From Jacaranda mimosifolia (taxonomy: Eukaryota; Streptophyta; Magnoliopsida; Lamiales; Bignoniaceae): a stretch of DNA of 64,000 nt. The DNA lies in assembly GCA_018894105.1 (NCBI GenBank), contig CM032133.1, positions 19,296,501 through 19,360,500 on the forward strand, written 5' to 3'. Below, piece after piece: positions 47,462 through 62,134 of the stretch. The notes below the pieces were generated by a model, which made no database searches, was not told where the DNA came from, and saw only the letters and a list, made by a program, of their open reading frames with translations. The position numbers and the translations under genes are program-made. Within the stretch, counting starts at the first letter, position 1; each line of letters opens with the position of its first letter.

Positions 47462-48276
47462 TGTTAGGAAATAATAGGTGTGTGCATACTTGTGCACAGA
47501 AATTAGAGATTTAATAATCAATTTTAGTTTAACATATAAAACATATGAAATGTATGCGAAGCATAAAAATTTAATACTTAGACTGCATTTGCAGAAAACA
47601 ATATCAAATAAGAGAGTAAGAAATTCTACTTGAATGTATTAAATGCAATAATAGAAAAACTTGAGCCGATGAATGTTGCTCCAACAGTGTCTTTATAGCT
47701 TTATTTATCCCTATGTGGTACCGAAGGTCACTAATAAACAGCCCCCCAAGAAATAACAACTCTTTTCGATCAAAGACAACACTCCAATTGACCAGAACGG
47801 CAAACCAAATTGACTTGAAACTCTTTTATGAAATGAATAGTGATGTGAAGTTGCTTAGTGTAGTGCTCAAACAAATGCTAGTGTGCTTTTTTCTTCTCTT
47901 GTCTTTGGTTGGGTTCTAGACATTCTTATTTATAGTTGTGTAATGCAATTTTGTTGATAAGACACAATTTTTTATTAAAATCATAATTCTTTCTTTCAAG
48001 GACACAACTATAAGATAAAATTCCATAAATTACTCTTATAATGAATAGCCACAGCTCCACTAAAAGAATTAGGAGCTCAAATCATAGCTCTAGGGGTGTG
48101 TCCATCAAGGTACATTAAAAAAAAATTAATTATTTTATTTACACACCTGCACCCTTTTTTCCAATGTGGATAGACCCGTTCTACACACTAAAATGTTCTT
48201 ACATTATTTGTCAATTTAAACTCAATTTTTTTATTTAATTATTGAATTTTGGAGTATAAAAATGCCGAAGTTTGCA
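47462..48276 (-). repeat. 5' LTR of copia element 2
   Basis: Partner of 39614-40444. It ends TTTGCA, followed by AGTTG as the right half of the near-perfect target duplication. Confidence 0.92.
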
Positions 48277-48281
48277 AGTTG

Positions 48282-51200
48282 TAGAGAGATAGTAATAATG
48301 AAATAGAGAGAGAAGATATATAAGTTATTGGAAGAATATATATAAATTATTGAAAAAATGTGTTTTGAAAATAAAAATAAAAATGCGTTGGGTGAAAATG
48401 TATAAAAAATGATATATTTTTATTTTTAAATAATAAAAAATATGAAAATAGAGTTTGAGAATGAAAATAAACGGGGCCTTATTTTTCTCTGTCTCCTTTT
48501 CTTTATTTTTTAATATTGTTTGTTTGACTTGTTTTGTGAGCATGAATCACGGGCCAATTATTTTTATTGGGTTTGTGTTGTCCTTACCCTTTTATAACTT
48601 TGGTCTGATAGGGCGCTTTTCAGGGCATGTATCGGGACATTTTATGCTATCTATATTTAGGTACAATTTAAAAGTGATGCTAAATTGGCTTATCTTTGAT
48701 TTCATTTGAAATTGTTTTGACAAGCTAATGGAACATATATAAACGCTAAATCGGACCTTGTGAGTTTTCGGAGCTTGATAATGGAGCATTGAATTATTAG
48801 GTGGCTCGCATCGTTTAAGAGAAGTTCATGTATAGATAAGGATTAATTTTATTTTCGTTAAGATTATGACTATTTGGATTGGATAAGGAAATTTTTTTCA
48901 TAACGTAGATATATGCATAGTTAGATTATATCTGGATGCTGATATGCGGTTTAATGTTGCTTAGAGGCAACGATGGATGCACGGGGGACAACCAGCGGCC
49001 CTCCATATATATACGAATAGTTAGACTATATATTTTTACAATTTTTGTAATAATTCTAGTTTATATGGATATATAGATATATATATATATATATTTAATT
49101 TTTATAATAATTTCTAGTTTATATATATTTTTAAAAATTTAGCAATAATTTTTATTAATTCTTTATCTATTTTAATTTTAGAAAATCTAAAATAAATTTT
49201 TAGGCTCACATTTACAGTCAAATAATTTATAATTAGGTTAGGTCCATTAAAACACTTTTATTTTATTTGTTTGAAAACATATTTATAGGGATCTAGCCAA
49301 AGAAAATGTTAACAACATTATAGGAACTTACAAAACAATTAAGACCCCTCTTTTTTGACTTTAAAAAGATTGAAACAAAAAGACAAAAGTAAGTGAACAT
49401 TTATAAAAAAGAAAAAAAAGTATTTTTTGAATTTTTCTTTATCTTTGACATGTATTTATCTCTTCTGTTTACTTAAAATTGTATATATTATTATCTTTAT
49501 TCCTTAATTTTGCATTTGTTATATGCATCATAAAATATGTTATTTTTGTATCTTTCAATTGAAAATAATCTAAAATAAAGTGTGCTTTTAGACTTTATAT
49601 TTGAACTTTTATATTTTATAATTTTGGTCCCTTGAATTTAGTTTGGATATGTCCCTGGCTAGAGGACCTCTTTTCTTTTTTCTTTTTTTTTTTCTCCCTA
49701 GCGATGAACTTTTTTTTTCTGTTTAGTGTCAGAGTGCTATTTTCTGGAATTAGAAACTTAGTAAGCAAAGGGTAAGAAAAATAAAAAGAAGAGGTTTGGA
49801 TCTAATTGTTTTTCATTGGGTTATACTTATATTTATTATAATCTAGTATCATGAAAAAAAAATGTGATGTCTTATTCCACATATAAAATGAAATAGAAAG
49901 ATTGAACAATTAATTTATTGATTTGGATAAAGAGTTTACATATTATTGAAATATCCTTTTTGAAGTTTTTAGCTGTTAAATTTTAAATTGCACAATGTGG
50001 ATTTTAGACATAACAAATTATATTAGAGCCAACTATTAATTTAAATATTGGAAATTAAATGTTACAATGCTACACATATAGAAATCGCCTCTTAAATTAA
50101 TTAATAAAACAATGTGTCATATGCATGACATCTACGTATGGCATTCTCAAAGTTGGAGTTTTATGCCCCAATTTCACGTGTAATAAAATTAAAAGATGTA
50201 ATAAATGTTGACTAGACATCGCAATCACACGGTTGGCGATTCTCATGCCCTCATTCACAATCACGTGTAATAGTACAAAACAAGCAATAAAGGTGAATGC
50301 TGACTAAAAGCCTAGCCCATGTGTTTTCAGGCACATTGTTCAAAAGTATCTTTGGGATTGAAATTGGGGCATTTGAAGTCAATGAATCATTTAACTTTAA
50401 ATTTATTGGACTTTGGAGAATGTTCAACGGGCTCACAGTGTGAAGAAATAGATACAACTTAATGGACTAACAACTGTATAAGTACGAATATTTTGCACTT
50501 CTTTTCCTTCAAAATCAAATCGAAGAAAGTTTTTTTTCCCTCTAATGTCAAGATTAAACCTATCCTAATAACTAAAATATATATATGCCAAAATGATCAT
50601 ATCTATCAGACAAAAGATAAGAACTAAGAAGCAAGAAAATTATATTACAAATTTATATACATTGATTGCGGAATCCCAATATGGAGAGAGAAAGCCCAAA
50701 ATAGGCAAAAGCAACCAAAACAAGCAAAGTCCCCATTGTTCTCGACTTGGTCCACTCGACTCGAGTACTCAAACCCAATTCAAATGATTCTGGACTATTA
50801 GATTAATTCTTATGTGGATAGTTAAGATGTTGCCACCTCATCCAGTATTCCAATGAATATTGGTCATGTGTAGCTATAAATAGTCTAAAAATCCACAATT
50901 TGCAAATATTGGTTTTCTAAACCTTTATTTTATTACAGCTACATTTATTACATTTCCTCGATTTATTGATCTGATTTGAGCGTCAAAGAGTTTTCTCCAA
51001 TGACTCTAGTGACCTTGTTGTGGTTTCAGGTCATAGCAGGTAGCATGATTTAAAGACCTTATATGAATTCAGTTACTTAGTCCAATGAAATATTGCTTCC
51101 AATTTGAATCATACATAAATATAAATTAAGTTTAATTTGAATTTAATTAGACAATTATTAAAAGTATTAAATTGCACATACTTCAACTGATTCAACTTCT

Positions 51201-54130
51201 CAATGCTATCATCAACCTATGTCTACCGCTATTCAACTTTATCATTGTAGCGACCTAGCACGCCTAACCGCCTCCAGGAGTTACTAAACTATCCAAAACG
51301 TTAAGAAATTAGGCCTGCGATTGCCGAGGGACAAAATTCCATTTCCTTGACTTTAAAACACTAGATGTGGATCAAGATGTGTTTGGATGCAAGACTATTT
51401 CTTGGTCTATAGGATATAGAATATCTTTTGGTTTCGTGCTGGGATTGGAGTGGGATAGGCTAAGAGGTTTTGGTGTACCAATTCTTGTTTGTTTAAGTTT
51501 TTGTTTTTTTTTTTCTTTTTATTTTTTTATGCTTTCTCAATATTAATTTATTACTTGAAGTTTTTTTCCCCCTTTTTTCCATTTAAAATTGTATCAAGAT
51601 GTGCATTTAAAATTTTTGAAAATATGAAATTTATTAAGAATTGAATATTTATTTAACATTATTATAGATAATTTAAATACTATTATATTAGTTTAAAATA
51701 TATTAAGTTTGTTTTTTTATGTAATAAATTTTAAATATTATATATGTAATTTATCTAAATTTTATTTTTAAATTTATAAAGGATAATAATAATCTAAGAA
51801 TTAATTAATATATTTTAATTTTGTCTTAATCTAAAAAGTACATATCTTATTAGAAAAGAAAAGGATAAGATTTATAATTAAATTATATACTAATATATAT
51901 TATGAATAGAAAATTGTTTACTATTACATCCCAAAATTTAGTCTTCAATTATTTTTAATTATAGGAATATGAATATTCCTAAAGTAATTTTTCAGTTCCA
52001 TAATGAGAAGTGAGATCAATTTTTTTTTCTCATTTTAATATTGGAACCTAATTGGCCAAACAAAATTTTGAATCATTTGATGGTAATTAAAATTTTCATT
52101 TTTAACGAAATGCAAATTTATTATTTTTATGAAATAAAAAATCATTAACCAAAACTTGATTCAGTTATTTTTATCATTTTTAATTAATTCGATTAATTTA
52201 AAATGCATGATAATCTTAAAAAAAAATTGCAGTTGGAATTTAATTTTTGCTCCATTTAAAAAATATTTAATTGTCTATTTTATAAAAAAGTATAAAAAAT
52301 ATCAAATATATTAAATTTAACTTTTCATTTATTTTAGTTAAACATTATTTTTGAAAATATATATCCATATTGAAAAAAAAAAGACAAAATATCAAAATTA
52401 TGTGATACGCATTTTTAAAATTTTTTTATGAATAAACAAAAAATAAAAATCAAATTTCTATGAGATTTGTTAAACTTTAATTCACAATATAAAACATAAG
52501 TAAAAAATTATGAGATTTAGTGAAAAATAAAAGTAAAAATTTACTATGGAATAAATGAGTATTTGCTATGATAATTAATAAGAGTCATTTTTTTATAATA
52601 AAAATCTCAAAATTTTCATACTTTACAATTAAGTTAAAATTGCTTTAATTAGTCAAACATCTTCTGTTTTATGTTACAGAGCGAATGTTGCTTCAGCAAC
52701 AATCAGACTCCAGACAACGGGAGTGCCACAAAAACTTTTACTACAAGTATAAAAGAATAATTAAAAATTTATTAATGATCCGGAGATAAGGGTAACGTGT
52801 GGGAGACCAGATTCACCGTACTAAGAAAACTATATCTTATCTTATATTATATTTTATGTATATTAAAAATTTATTAAACTTCAAATATGAATTTCACACT
52901 GAGAATTATACTATTGATAATCATTAATATATTTTATTTTATATTATATTATACATAGAGATTCACTCTGTTAAGAAAATTATATTTACATTATAATTAT
53001 AATTATATATATATATATCTTATAAGATAGAAGAAGGTAAACAGGGTTTTCTATCATCCTAACTTATTATTTTTTTATGTTGTCATGCAAATATTTTGTT
53101 ATCATTGATTTACAAATGAGTAAATATCAATTTTAAGATGAATTTGTCTTAAAAATAAATATAATTTTAATTAAACTATTCGATTTTCGTATTGTTCTAT
53201 TTTACATTTCTAATTTATCCTTTGTTCAAAATTTTATTATCTCAAAAGTATCCTTTGTTTTAATAAAAATTTGGCTCAATAAAACTGAACTATCTCCTAA
53301 TTTCCTCTTCCTCCCTAATCTCACTCGTCCTAATCTCTCGTTCTTTCTAATGCCCACCTTCCTCCGCCGTCGCAACTCACCACTCCCTTTCCCTTTCCCC
53401 GCAAAACAACACCCCTCCCCCCAAGCGATCGCCGGCCAGCGGCTATTCGTGCTATTCTTGGCCATTTGCTGGCCAGAGACAAGACCAGGAAACCGTTGGC
53501 CTTGGCCAGTCGGCCGCCTACCGCAATTAGGGATGGGTTGGGGTGGGGGGAACGGGGGGCGAGGTTAGGTGTCTGTATATATATATATATGTATTATATT
53601 TGTATATATTTATGCATTTAATAATATATATTATGTATGTTTACTTACATCTATGTGTATGTATATACATAAATATATAAATTAATTTTCAAAACTTATT
53701 ACTTTTATTTTGTTTGTATTCCTGTTAATTTTATTTTGCAAAATGAAAATTCAAAAACAAATGAAGACATAGTTTTCTTAATGATAAATTTAATCGTACA
53801 ATTTATTAATAAATTACTTGATTTAATTATGTTTTTAGAAAATATTTAGTTAGAATATGAAATATATATTATCTAAATTTTGGGATTTTTATTATTTTGA
53901 GATTGATCAATAAGATGGGTACAAAAAATATAAAAAAGATATTATTAGGAAATATAGGAAATGTTAAACAAAATTAGATGTTAAATTAATTAAAAAGGAT
54001 ATTTCAGTTATTTGATTTAAAAATAAATAATTATTTAAAATTTATTTTATTTTATTTATTAAAATAAATATACACTTGACACAATACAAAATGATTAATT
54101 AATAATAAATAAAACAAATCAAATACCAGT
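48282..54130. other. long AT-rich intergenic region, no gene recognised
   Basis: Only small items are visible. There are (TA)n runs near 49076-49094, 52996-53010 and 53575-53590. A TGTAGCGACCTAGC sequence at 51247 resembles the start of a gypsy LTR but cannot be extended. 53270-53570 is a GC-rich patch (CGATCGCCGGCCAGCGGC) reminiscent of the GC-rich core of the element at 60083-61820. No coding frame shows a family signature. Confidence 0.55.
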
Positions 54131-54230
54131 ATAGACAATGCGAGGTAAACACAAGGCCAGAATGCAATCAGTAGTGTCATTGTCAACGGTATCCCGATGT
54201 TGCTCTATAAGATGGCCCTCCTCGCCCTCC

Positions 54231-54346
54231 CCCATCAAATTTTATACCCAGAAGAATAGTAAAGTATTTGGCTCAAGTTCAACCAATCAGATCCGAACTT
54301 TCCCACTCCAAAATCCCCTAATCGTGGGCGCACATCACATAAATCA
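54231..54346 (+). promoter_or_regulatory. GGPPS upstream direct repeat, copy 1 (CCAAT-containing)
   Basis: A 116-bp segment repeated at 54373-54488 with two substitutions. It contains CAACCAATCAG (CCAAT box), GTAAAGTATTTGGCTC and CGTGGGCGCACATCAC. Located about 350-470 bp upstream of the GGPPS start codon. Confidence 0.9.
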
Positions 54347-54372
54347 AACAATATTTTATTATTACGCCCTCG

Positions 54373-55844
<1,472 letters not shown>

Positions 55845-58495
55845 TCTATTATTTTCAGTGTCTTTCTCTTTGTGTCTTATGGAGGAACTACGATACTCAA
55901 TTACTCATAGAAACCATTTGTTTCTCATTGATCATATAGTTTGATCATATCGAGCGTTTGAGAAATTATTTCAGATTATCAAAGATGAGATTGTGTAACT
56001 GTATCATAGTTCTTGAATGCCGAAAGTGGATTTTACTTGTTTCAGCCTTGGCATTCTAGATTGTGCTCTGTTCATTTGTGAATAGATCATGGTTTACTGT
56101 TTTGCTGGTCCAATGCTACAATACCCAAGGTCGACAACTATCAATATTTATGAAAATGATGGCTTAGCCAGATGTGGGTTGATTATGCCATGGAATGAAT
56201 TTTTCTACTCGATCATAGCTCTGGTTGACATTTCACTATAGTCGAAAGCCAGATGTTCTTGCAATACATGTTGATTGTTTTTTCTTTTTTGAATTTCCCT
56301 TGTGAGCGTGATTGACACTGCAGAATTAATGAAATGGTGTTTATATTATTGGGTCCTTTGGGGACTTTGTATGCTTGATTACAGTTGGTGCAAATTTTGA
56401 CCGCAGGGGCGATGAATGTGAATGCTCTGTTTTGGCCCTCCAATTATATAAAGGAGTCCTCGTGCAAGTATGTCTATTGTTTTACACGCATGAAATGCTA
56501 AAAATCTGGTAGGTAGGCAGGCTGTCTTGTTCTTTTCGTGAACTTATCTTGTTTGTTAATATCCCTTTCACTGCCTGAAAGACTATATTTAACTTACTGG
56601 TTTTCTTGAAGTCCAAATACAGTGTAGCACGACTCTTGAGTCATCATCAGTCTCACAAAATTCTTAAATGAATGAGATGTAAAAACACAAAATGGTTCAG
56701 TTTATACCACAGCCAATAATATATCGTGGATCTTACTATTCCATATATACTTGGTGAATTCCAAGTCCAAAAAAATCCGCACAACCTTATCCCTTATAAT
56801 AGACTTAACAAAAAAGTTCTATTTGACAACACAATGTATTGAAAGCTTGAGGAATTATATCCACCTTGTCTCAACAACTTATCCTTAGAAGTTAGATGAA
56901 GCTACCAATTGATCTTGCATGGTCCTTACGCTGTCTAATTTCATCCCCAAAAGGGCTACTCTATTTCGGAATTCGGACCAACCAACAATGCACTATTTTA
57001 AAACTAATCTTTTCTAAATTTGTGGAGTGAGATTTAACAATAATTTTCCTCAAAATGAACTGCACAGGCCATCCACATATTTTTTTAGCCAAACTACTTT
57101 TAGCCTTATCGAGCAACTGTTGCTTCACCCTTGCACACTCGACTGTGGTTCGCTACACTACAATCTCATAGAGTATTATTAGTTGTTCTCTTTAAATTAG
57201 ATCAAACAAACTCATGCCTGCAACTGAACCTATGCAAGTTGTAACAATATTAGGGCCATATCAAGCAAATCCACACAATTCTTCTAACTTACCAAAACCT
57301 AGTGACATAAATATAGTACGTTCATCCTCTCTATCCAATCACTGCTTTGCAGATAATTTGTTGTGGAGAATTTAGGTCAATTGCCCATTATATTGGATTG
57401 TGAAATTGGCAAGTGAAATGTGCATAGTTAGTGCTCATCTAGATAGACTATAGTTAGTGGCCCCCTAAAAAATAAAAAATAGCATGTATCGTTGCTAAAC
57501 TATTTCTCATTTTCCATCAATTATGGCCAGAGAAGCCTACTTAGTTGTGCTCTAGCCTAATAGGCTTATTTTCAACTCATTAACCGAGCTATTTAGGTGA
57601 TGGGCTCAGTAGCTCGGTAATATTTGTTAATTTAAATTATTCATCGAGTTCATTTTTAAAATTTCTATGGATATTATTTTGGAAAAACATAACCAAATAT
57701 ATTTTTATTTTTCCTCCAAAACACACATTCTTCAATATATATAATATATACATATATTATATTCTATTATTATTCTAACATTAAAAAAATTCACTCAATT
57801 TCATTTTCAACTCAAAAATGCAACAGAAAATCATTGATTTGACTGCTACAGTAAAAAATATCTCCCTCAAAACATAAACAAACATACCAAAAAATAACTT
57901 TCACATTCTTCAATAATTCATTCTCCCAAAATACATAATAAATACATAATAAAATCAAACAAAAACATAACCAAACATTCCCTATCTTTTTTCAACAGTC
58001 TGATCATGTATTATTCTAGTTGAATTACTTACAGCTAGAAGTATCAATGAGCAAATTTCAAAGGGGTGTCTATGTAATTGTTCTTAAGAAAAAGCAATAT
58101 TCTGATGCTAAAAAATTAGAATATTAATTTTATCAATAAGTGGGAGTAAAATGAAAGAAGCAAATGTACTTGCATATAACAAAACTAATTCTATTGACCT
58201 CCATACTTATATAAGGGCAATTTGATAAAGAATTTAGTTCAAAATGTATTTTATTTCCACATCCACACCAACGCATTAAATAATCCAAAATTTTACACCA
58301 AATCAACGTGTTCGATATTATTTTTTTAATCCATAACATAATCGAACATGGTGTAAATGGACCATTTTATCTGTGTCATCATTCATCCTCCTACTAAATA
58401 CCAAACCCTAGTGTCTAAAAAAGTGACGTTGCAAATTGATTGGCATTATTTATTTATTAAAAACAAAAAGAAGAAGAAGAAGGAAAATTGTCCAC
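55845..58495. other. GGPPS 3' flank and intergenic DNA, no further gene recognised
   Basis: The first few hundred bases after the GGPPS stop are less AT-rich than the rest and probably include its 3' UTR. From about 56600 on there is no ORF with a family motif. 57660-58000 is AT-rich. Confidence 0.5.
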
Positions 58496-58503
58496 AACTT
58501 CTA

Positions 58504-59634
58504 AGAAGGGTATCAATTCGAATGAGTTGGGTGGATTCAAATTAAGTTGAGATATGAATATAATATAAAAATATTAAATTTGAATTTAATTCAACTTAAT
58601 TTTAAACGCAAAAGGTTCAATCTTAATTTGACTCATAAAAGATCGAGTCGGGTTTGGTTGGCCTGGTTTTTAATTAAGTTATTTAATAATCCAATAAACT
58701 CGACCCAACCTGATAAACATGATTAATATATTTAATTTTTTATATTTACAAATTTCAGTCTGCATGTTTTAAACTTATATTATTTCAGATTCAAAATTTC
58801 AACCAATAGAATCAATAATTAGATTCAATCAGTATTCAAATTAATATTAAAATTAATTAATTAAGCGTTATTGATATAAAATGATAATGAACTCAAGTCA
58901 CTTACCAAGCAGTGCAATAGTGGCGTTGGGTGGCAGTGATGGTTGTGGCAATAACAATAGCAGACTAGCAATGGTGTCGGCGGCCAAGGCTTTGTTTAGA
59001 GCAAAAGAATATATTCTTCTCTGGTTAAGAAGTTTGATCCGTTTGGATAATTGAATTTGAATTTGAGTGTTGAGCTTTTATTTTATAATTAGCAGTTTTG
59101 CATACTCGATGCCCATACTAAAATTTTGGAGTACAAATAAATAAAGCATTAATTTATTTTCTTATATATTACTATAATCTTTAATATATTTATTTAATTT
59201 TTATAATGAGTAAAAGAAAAAAAATAAAATAGAAGAAAAAAGAAAAAATAGTAAACAATCATAGAAAAAAATATAAGAAAAGAGAAAAGAAAATTAACTT
59301 ATTAATGTAAAATAATAATGCATACATTATAGAAAAATTAAAACATACCAAAAAAGACTAGATGTTTTATATATAATATATATTATCCCAATTATTTTTA
59401 GGTGGGTCGGGTTAGGTTGAATTGGATCAGGTGTATTGGGTTATAGAATCACCAGCTTGTTGTTTTCAAGTTTAATGAGTTGACTCGAAATCAACCCAAC
59501 TTTATTTTGTTTCTCAAGTCAATTTCAAGTATTGATCCGATTTGACCCAAACCCAAAAATTTTTAATGCAAACCTAATTTTTTTGGGACATGCCATAATC
59601 GGATTGTTGGGTTGGATTGAACTTTGACATCCTT
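58504..59634. mobile_element. possible hAT-like non-autonomous element
   Basis: Left end AGAAGGGTATCAATTCG and the reverse complement of the right end AAGGATGTCAAAGTTC resemble each other and the TAGGGGTGTCAA-type ends of plant hAT relatives. The flanks AACTTCTA (58496-58503) and AACTTGTA (59635-59642) match at 7 of 8 bases, the hAT duplication length. Subterminal GGGTCGGGTT and GACCCAACC stretches occur in opposite orientation near both ends. There is no ORF inside. Confidence 0.42.
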
Positions 59635-59642
59635 AACTTGTA

Positions 59643-60073
59643 TCAATTTCGATACTTGGAGTTCTCCTTTTTTATTTTATTTTATTTTTTTTGGGGGGGA
59701 AAGTGACTTATCATAGTTTACCCTTCATCTCCCTTGGCCACAATCCAGAAAATCAAGAATAGAAGCGATTCAAGTACGCTGGAATTCTTTTGCTTTGTGC
59801 AGAGCTCTAAATTTCATATCCTTGCTTACACCAATTTTATTTTGAAGCAAATCTTGAAAGATGTTAGCTCTTAATTTAGACAACACACAAGTCACAACAG
59901 CAAGATCAAGTTGGAGGCTCCCTATCAACTCATTGGCTAAATGACCTGGGCACTACATTGCTCACAGCCAAAAAAGAAGAGCTGTACTTCTGGGACATTA
60001 ATTTAAAATTATGTAATAATTTACTTTTGAATTTTGGGTACTCAAATTCTATTATATGGGTTTACTTTTGCCT
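59643..60073. other. intergenic, nothing recognised
   Basis: No gene or bounded repeat is seen. Confidence 0.5.
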
Positions 60074-60380
60074 TTTCTTTTTGGGTGAATTATATTTTAC
60101 CCCCCTGTATTATTTATAAGTTGCAAAAAACCCCCTAAGAAAAATAAATAGGCAACGAACCCCCTCATGCTTTTAAAAAAATAGCAAATTACCCCCCTCC
60201 GTGTTACAGTGTGATACACGCACTTGAAATGTGGCTGGTTTTGAATGTTTTTATACTTAAATGTCTATTTTGCCCTTTTTTGCTAAGTACACATACACAT
60301 ATATAAAATTATATACATATAAAAAATCATATAAATAAATATATGTATAATATATTATATGTATATAAAATTATTTATAA

Positions 60381-61000
60381 CATATCTATATACATATAAT
60401 ATATATTTCTTTTATTTAATCTAAAATTAAATAGTGTTATATTTTTGAAATATATAACATACTTATGTATATTAAATACTATTAAATATTTATACAATTA
60501 TATATACATACATATATATAATTATCAAAACTAAATAATTTCATATTTATAAAATATATAACATATTTATATAAAACAAATACTATATAGTATTTACAAA
60601 AAAAATATATGCATATATATAAAATTATTCATAACATATATATATAATTATATACATGTAAAAAATTATATAAATATATATATGCATAATATATATGTAT
60701 ATAAAATTATTTATAACATATCTATATAAATATAATATATATTTCTTTTATTTAATCTAAAATTAAATAATTTTATATTTTCAAAATATATAACATACTT
60801 ATATAAATTAAATACTATTTAATATTTATACAAAACTAAACAATTTCATATTTATAAAATATATAACATATTTATATAAAACAAATACTATATAATATTT
60901 ACAAAAAATTATATACATGCATATATATAATTATTCATAACATATTTATATATATTTAATAATATTTATTATTTATAAAATTACATATACATTTATAAAT
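60381..61000. repeat. 336-bp AT-rich tandem duplication inside the small MULE
   Basis: CATATCTATATA begins both copies (60381 and 60717), followed by the same TTCTTTTATTTAATCTAAAA and AAACAAATACTATATA blocks. Diverged, about two copies. Confidence 0.75.
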
Positions 61001-61019
61001 ACATATATGTATATGAAAT

Positions 61020-61450
61020 TTCCACCCCTACCACCAACCCATGCCCCCGCCTATACCCCCAACCAATCCCCATCCACACCCCAACCCCCGCCACCTCCTT
61101 GAAAAGATGGCTGCCATGGCAGCCCGCCATCCCCAATCCATCCCCCTTATACCCCCCAAACAATTCCTACTACCCCCTCAACCCCCGCCCTAAAACATGG
61201 CTGCCATGGCAGCCCGCGAGCTGGCCGTACCTAGCCAGATCTGGATTTGGCCAGGTACGGCCAGCAGCCACCATGGCTGGCCGCCTATGGCTTTCTTTTA
61301 TTAAATTATATATATATATATATATACCTTCTACATATATATAGATAAATATATATATATTTCCGATGGTCATGTACCGTCGGTTCTTAAGGCTAGCCGT
61401 GGCCGTCGGTTTCCAATGGATGACGGCTGTGGGGGTGGAGGCTGGGGTGG
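61020..61450. repeat. GC-rich core of the small MULE with repeated 16-bp palindrome
   Basis: The perfect palindrome GGCTGCCATGGCAGCC occurs at 61109-61124 and 61199-61214, 90 bp apart, in a C-rich context. GGCCGTACC/GGTACGGCC inverted pairs follow at about 61220-61265. ORFs over it are proline-rich by composition only. Confidence 0.8.
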
Positions 61451-61829
61451 GTGAAGTCTAGTAAATATTTCATATATATATATATACCTTTTAATATATA
61501 AATGTGTATATATGTATTATATATATGCATATTATATAATATAATATATTTATAAATAAATTTATGGTGTATAGACTTCAATTTTTTCCAATCATATTTT
61601 TTGTTCTCTAGAATAATGGTTGACCAAGGTAAAACAAGATTTATTAGGTAGTATTAAGACGGGGGCAATATAATCCTTACAATGAAAAAATATAACCAAA
61701 TAAATGAAAGCAGACAGTGAGCTATTTTTTTAAAAGCATGAGGGATTCGTTGTCTATTTATTTTTCTTGGGGGGTTTGCAACTTATGAATAACACAAGGG
61801 GGGTAAAATGCAATTCACCCTTTCTTCTT

Positions 61830-62062
61830 CTATCGAAATTCCACTCATTTGTAGTGTCGACCTTAACTTCGTACAACAAAAATGAAGAGTCCTCCATGGG
61901 ATTGTGCACGTGGGCCTTGTACTGGTCATCCAGAAAGAGGTCAATTGATTTTGCTTTCTTTCTGCATGTAGATCATAAGTCCACTAATCCACTTCAAAAC
62001 AAAAAGCTAATGCCTTACGACCCAAGTCCCTGTTCTGTATAGCAAAAACAAAATATCCACAA
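61830..62062. other. spacer with tRNA 3' flank
   Basis: On the minus strand a T5 run (62044-62048) and a T4 run (62050-62053) lie 10-20 bp after the tRNA and are likely RNA polymerase III terminators. Nothing else is recognised. Confidence 0.6.
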
Positions 62063-62134
62063 CGCCGTTGCCGGGGATCGAACCCGGGTCGCCCGCGTGA
62101 CAGGCGGGAATACTCACCACTATACTACAACGAC
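62063..62134 (-). tRNA. tRNA-Asp(GTC): tRNA-Asp (anticodon GUC)
   Basis: 72-nt cloverleaf without intron on the minus strand. The acceptor stem GTCGTTG pairs with CAACGGC, with discriminator G. The D arm region is TAGTATAGTGGTGAGTA. The anticodon stem CCCGC/GCGGG encloses CTGTCAC with anticodon GTC, and the T arm contains GGTTCGATCC. Internal A and B boxes are intact. A CAAA immediately upstream fits the plant tRNA CAA initiation element. The sequence is of the nuclear, not plastid, type. Confidence 0.97.

Larger units (their letters stand above)
39614..48276 (-). mobile_element. second Ty1/copia element, degenerate, with nested solo LTR
   Basis: LTRs 39614-40444 (831 bp) and 47462-48276 (815 bp) share TGTTAGGAAATAATAGG starts and remain alignable end to end with many substitutions and indels. 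The flanking pentamers are GGTTG and AGTTG, a 4/5 target duplication. Internal order on minus: gag start, protease, GAG-pre-integrase, integrase, reverse transcriptase, RNase H, polypurine tract. Gag is largely deleted. The integrase is interrupted by a 2905-bp insertion. No standard primer-binding site is recognisable next to 47462. Confidence 0.9.
60083..61820. mobile_element. 1738-bp non-autonomous TIR-MULE
   Basis: 60083-60185 and 61721-61820 are inverted repeats of about 100 bp at roughly 85-90% identity, both beginning GGGTGAATT(A/G)(C/T)ATTTTACCCCC. The flanking 9-mers TTTCTTTTT (60074-60082) and TTTCTTCTT (61821-61829) match at 8 of 9 positions. The interior has an AT-rich tandem duplication and a GC-rich core but no transposase, so it would need one in trans. 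The TIR length and 9-bp duplication fit the Mutator superfamily. The terminus is similar in type (GGGTxAATT) to that of the 13.35-kb MULE. Confidence 0.82.

Noticed and set aside
62063..62134. Plastid or mitochondrial origin of the tRNA-Asp
   Set aside because: The D arm and acceptor stem match the nuclear cytosolic tRNA-Asp, not the plastid trnD-GUC, and pol III-type flanks are present.
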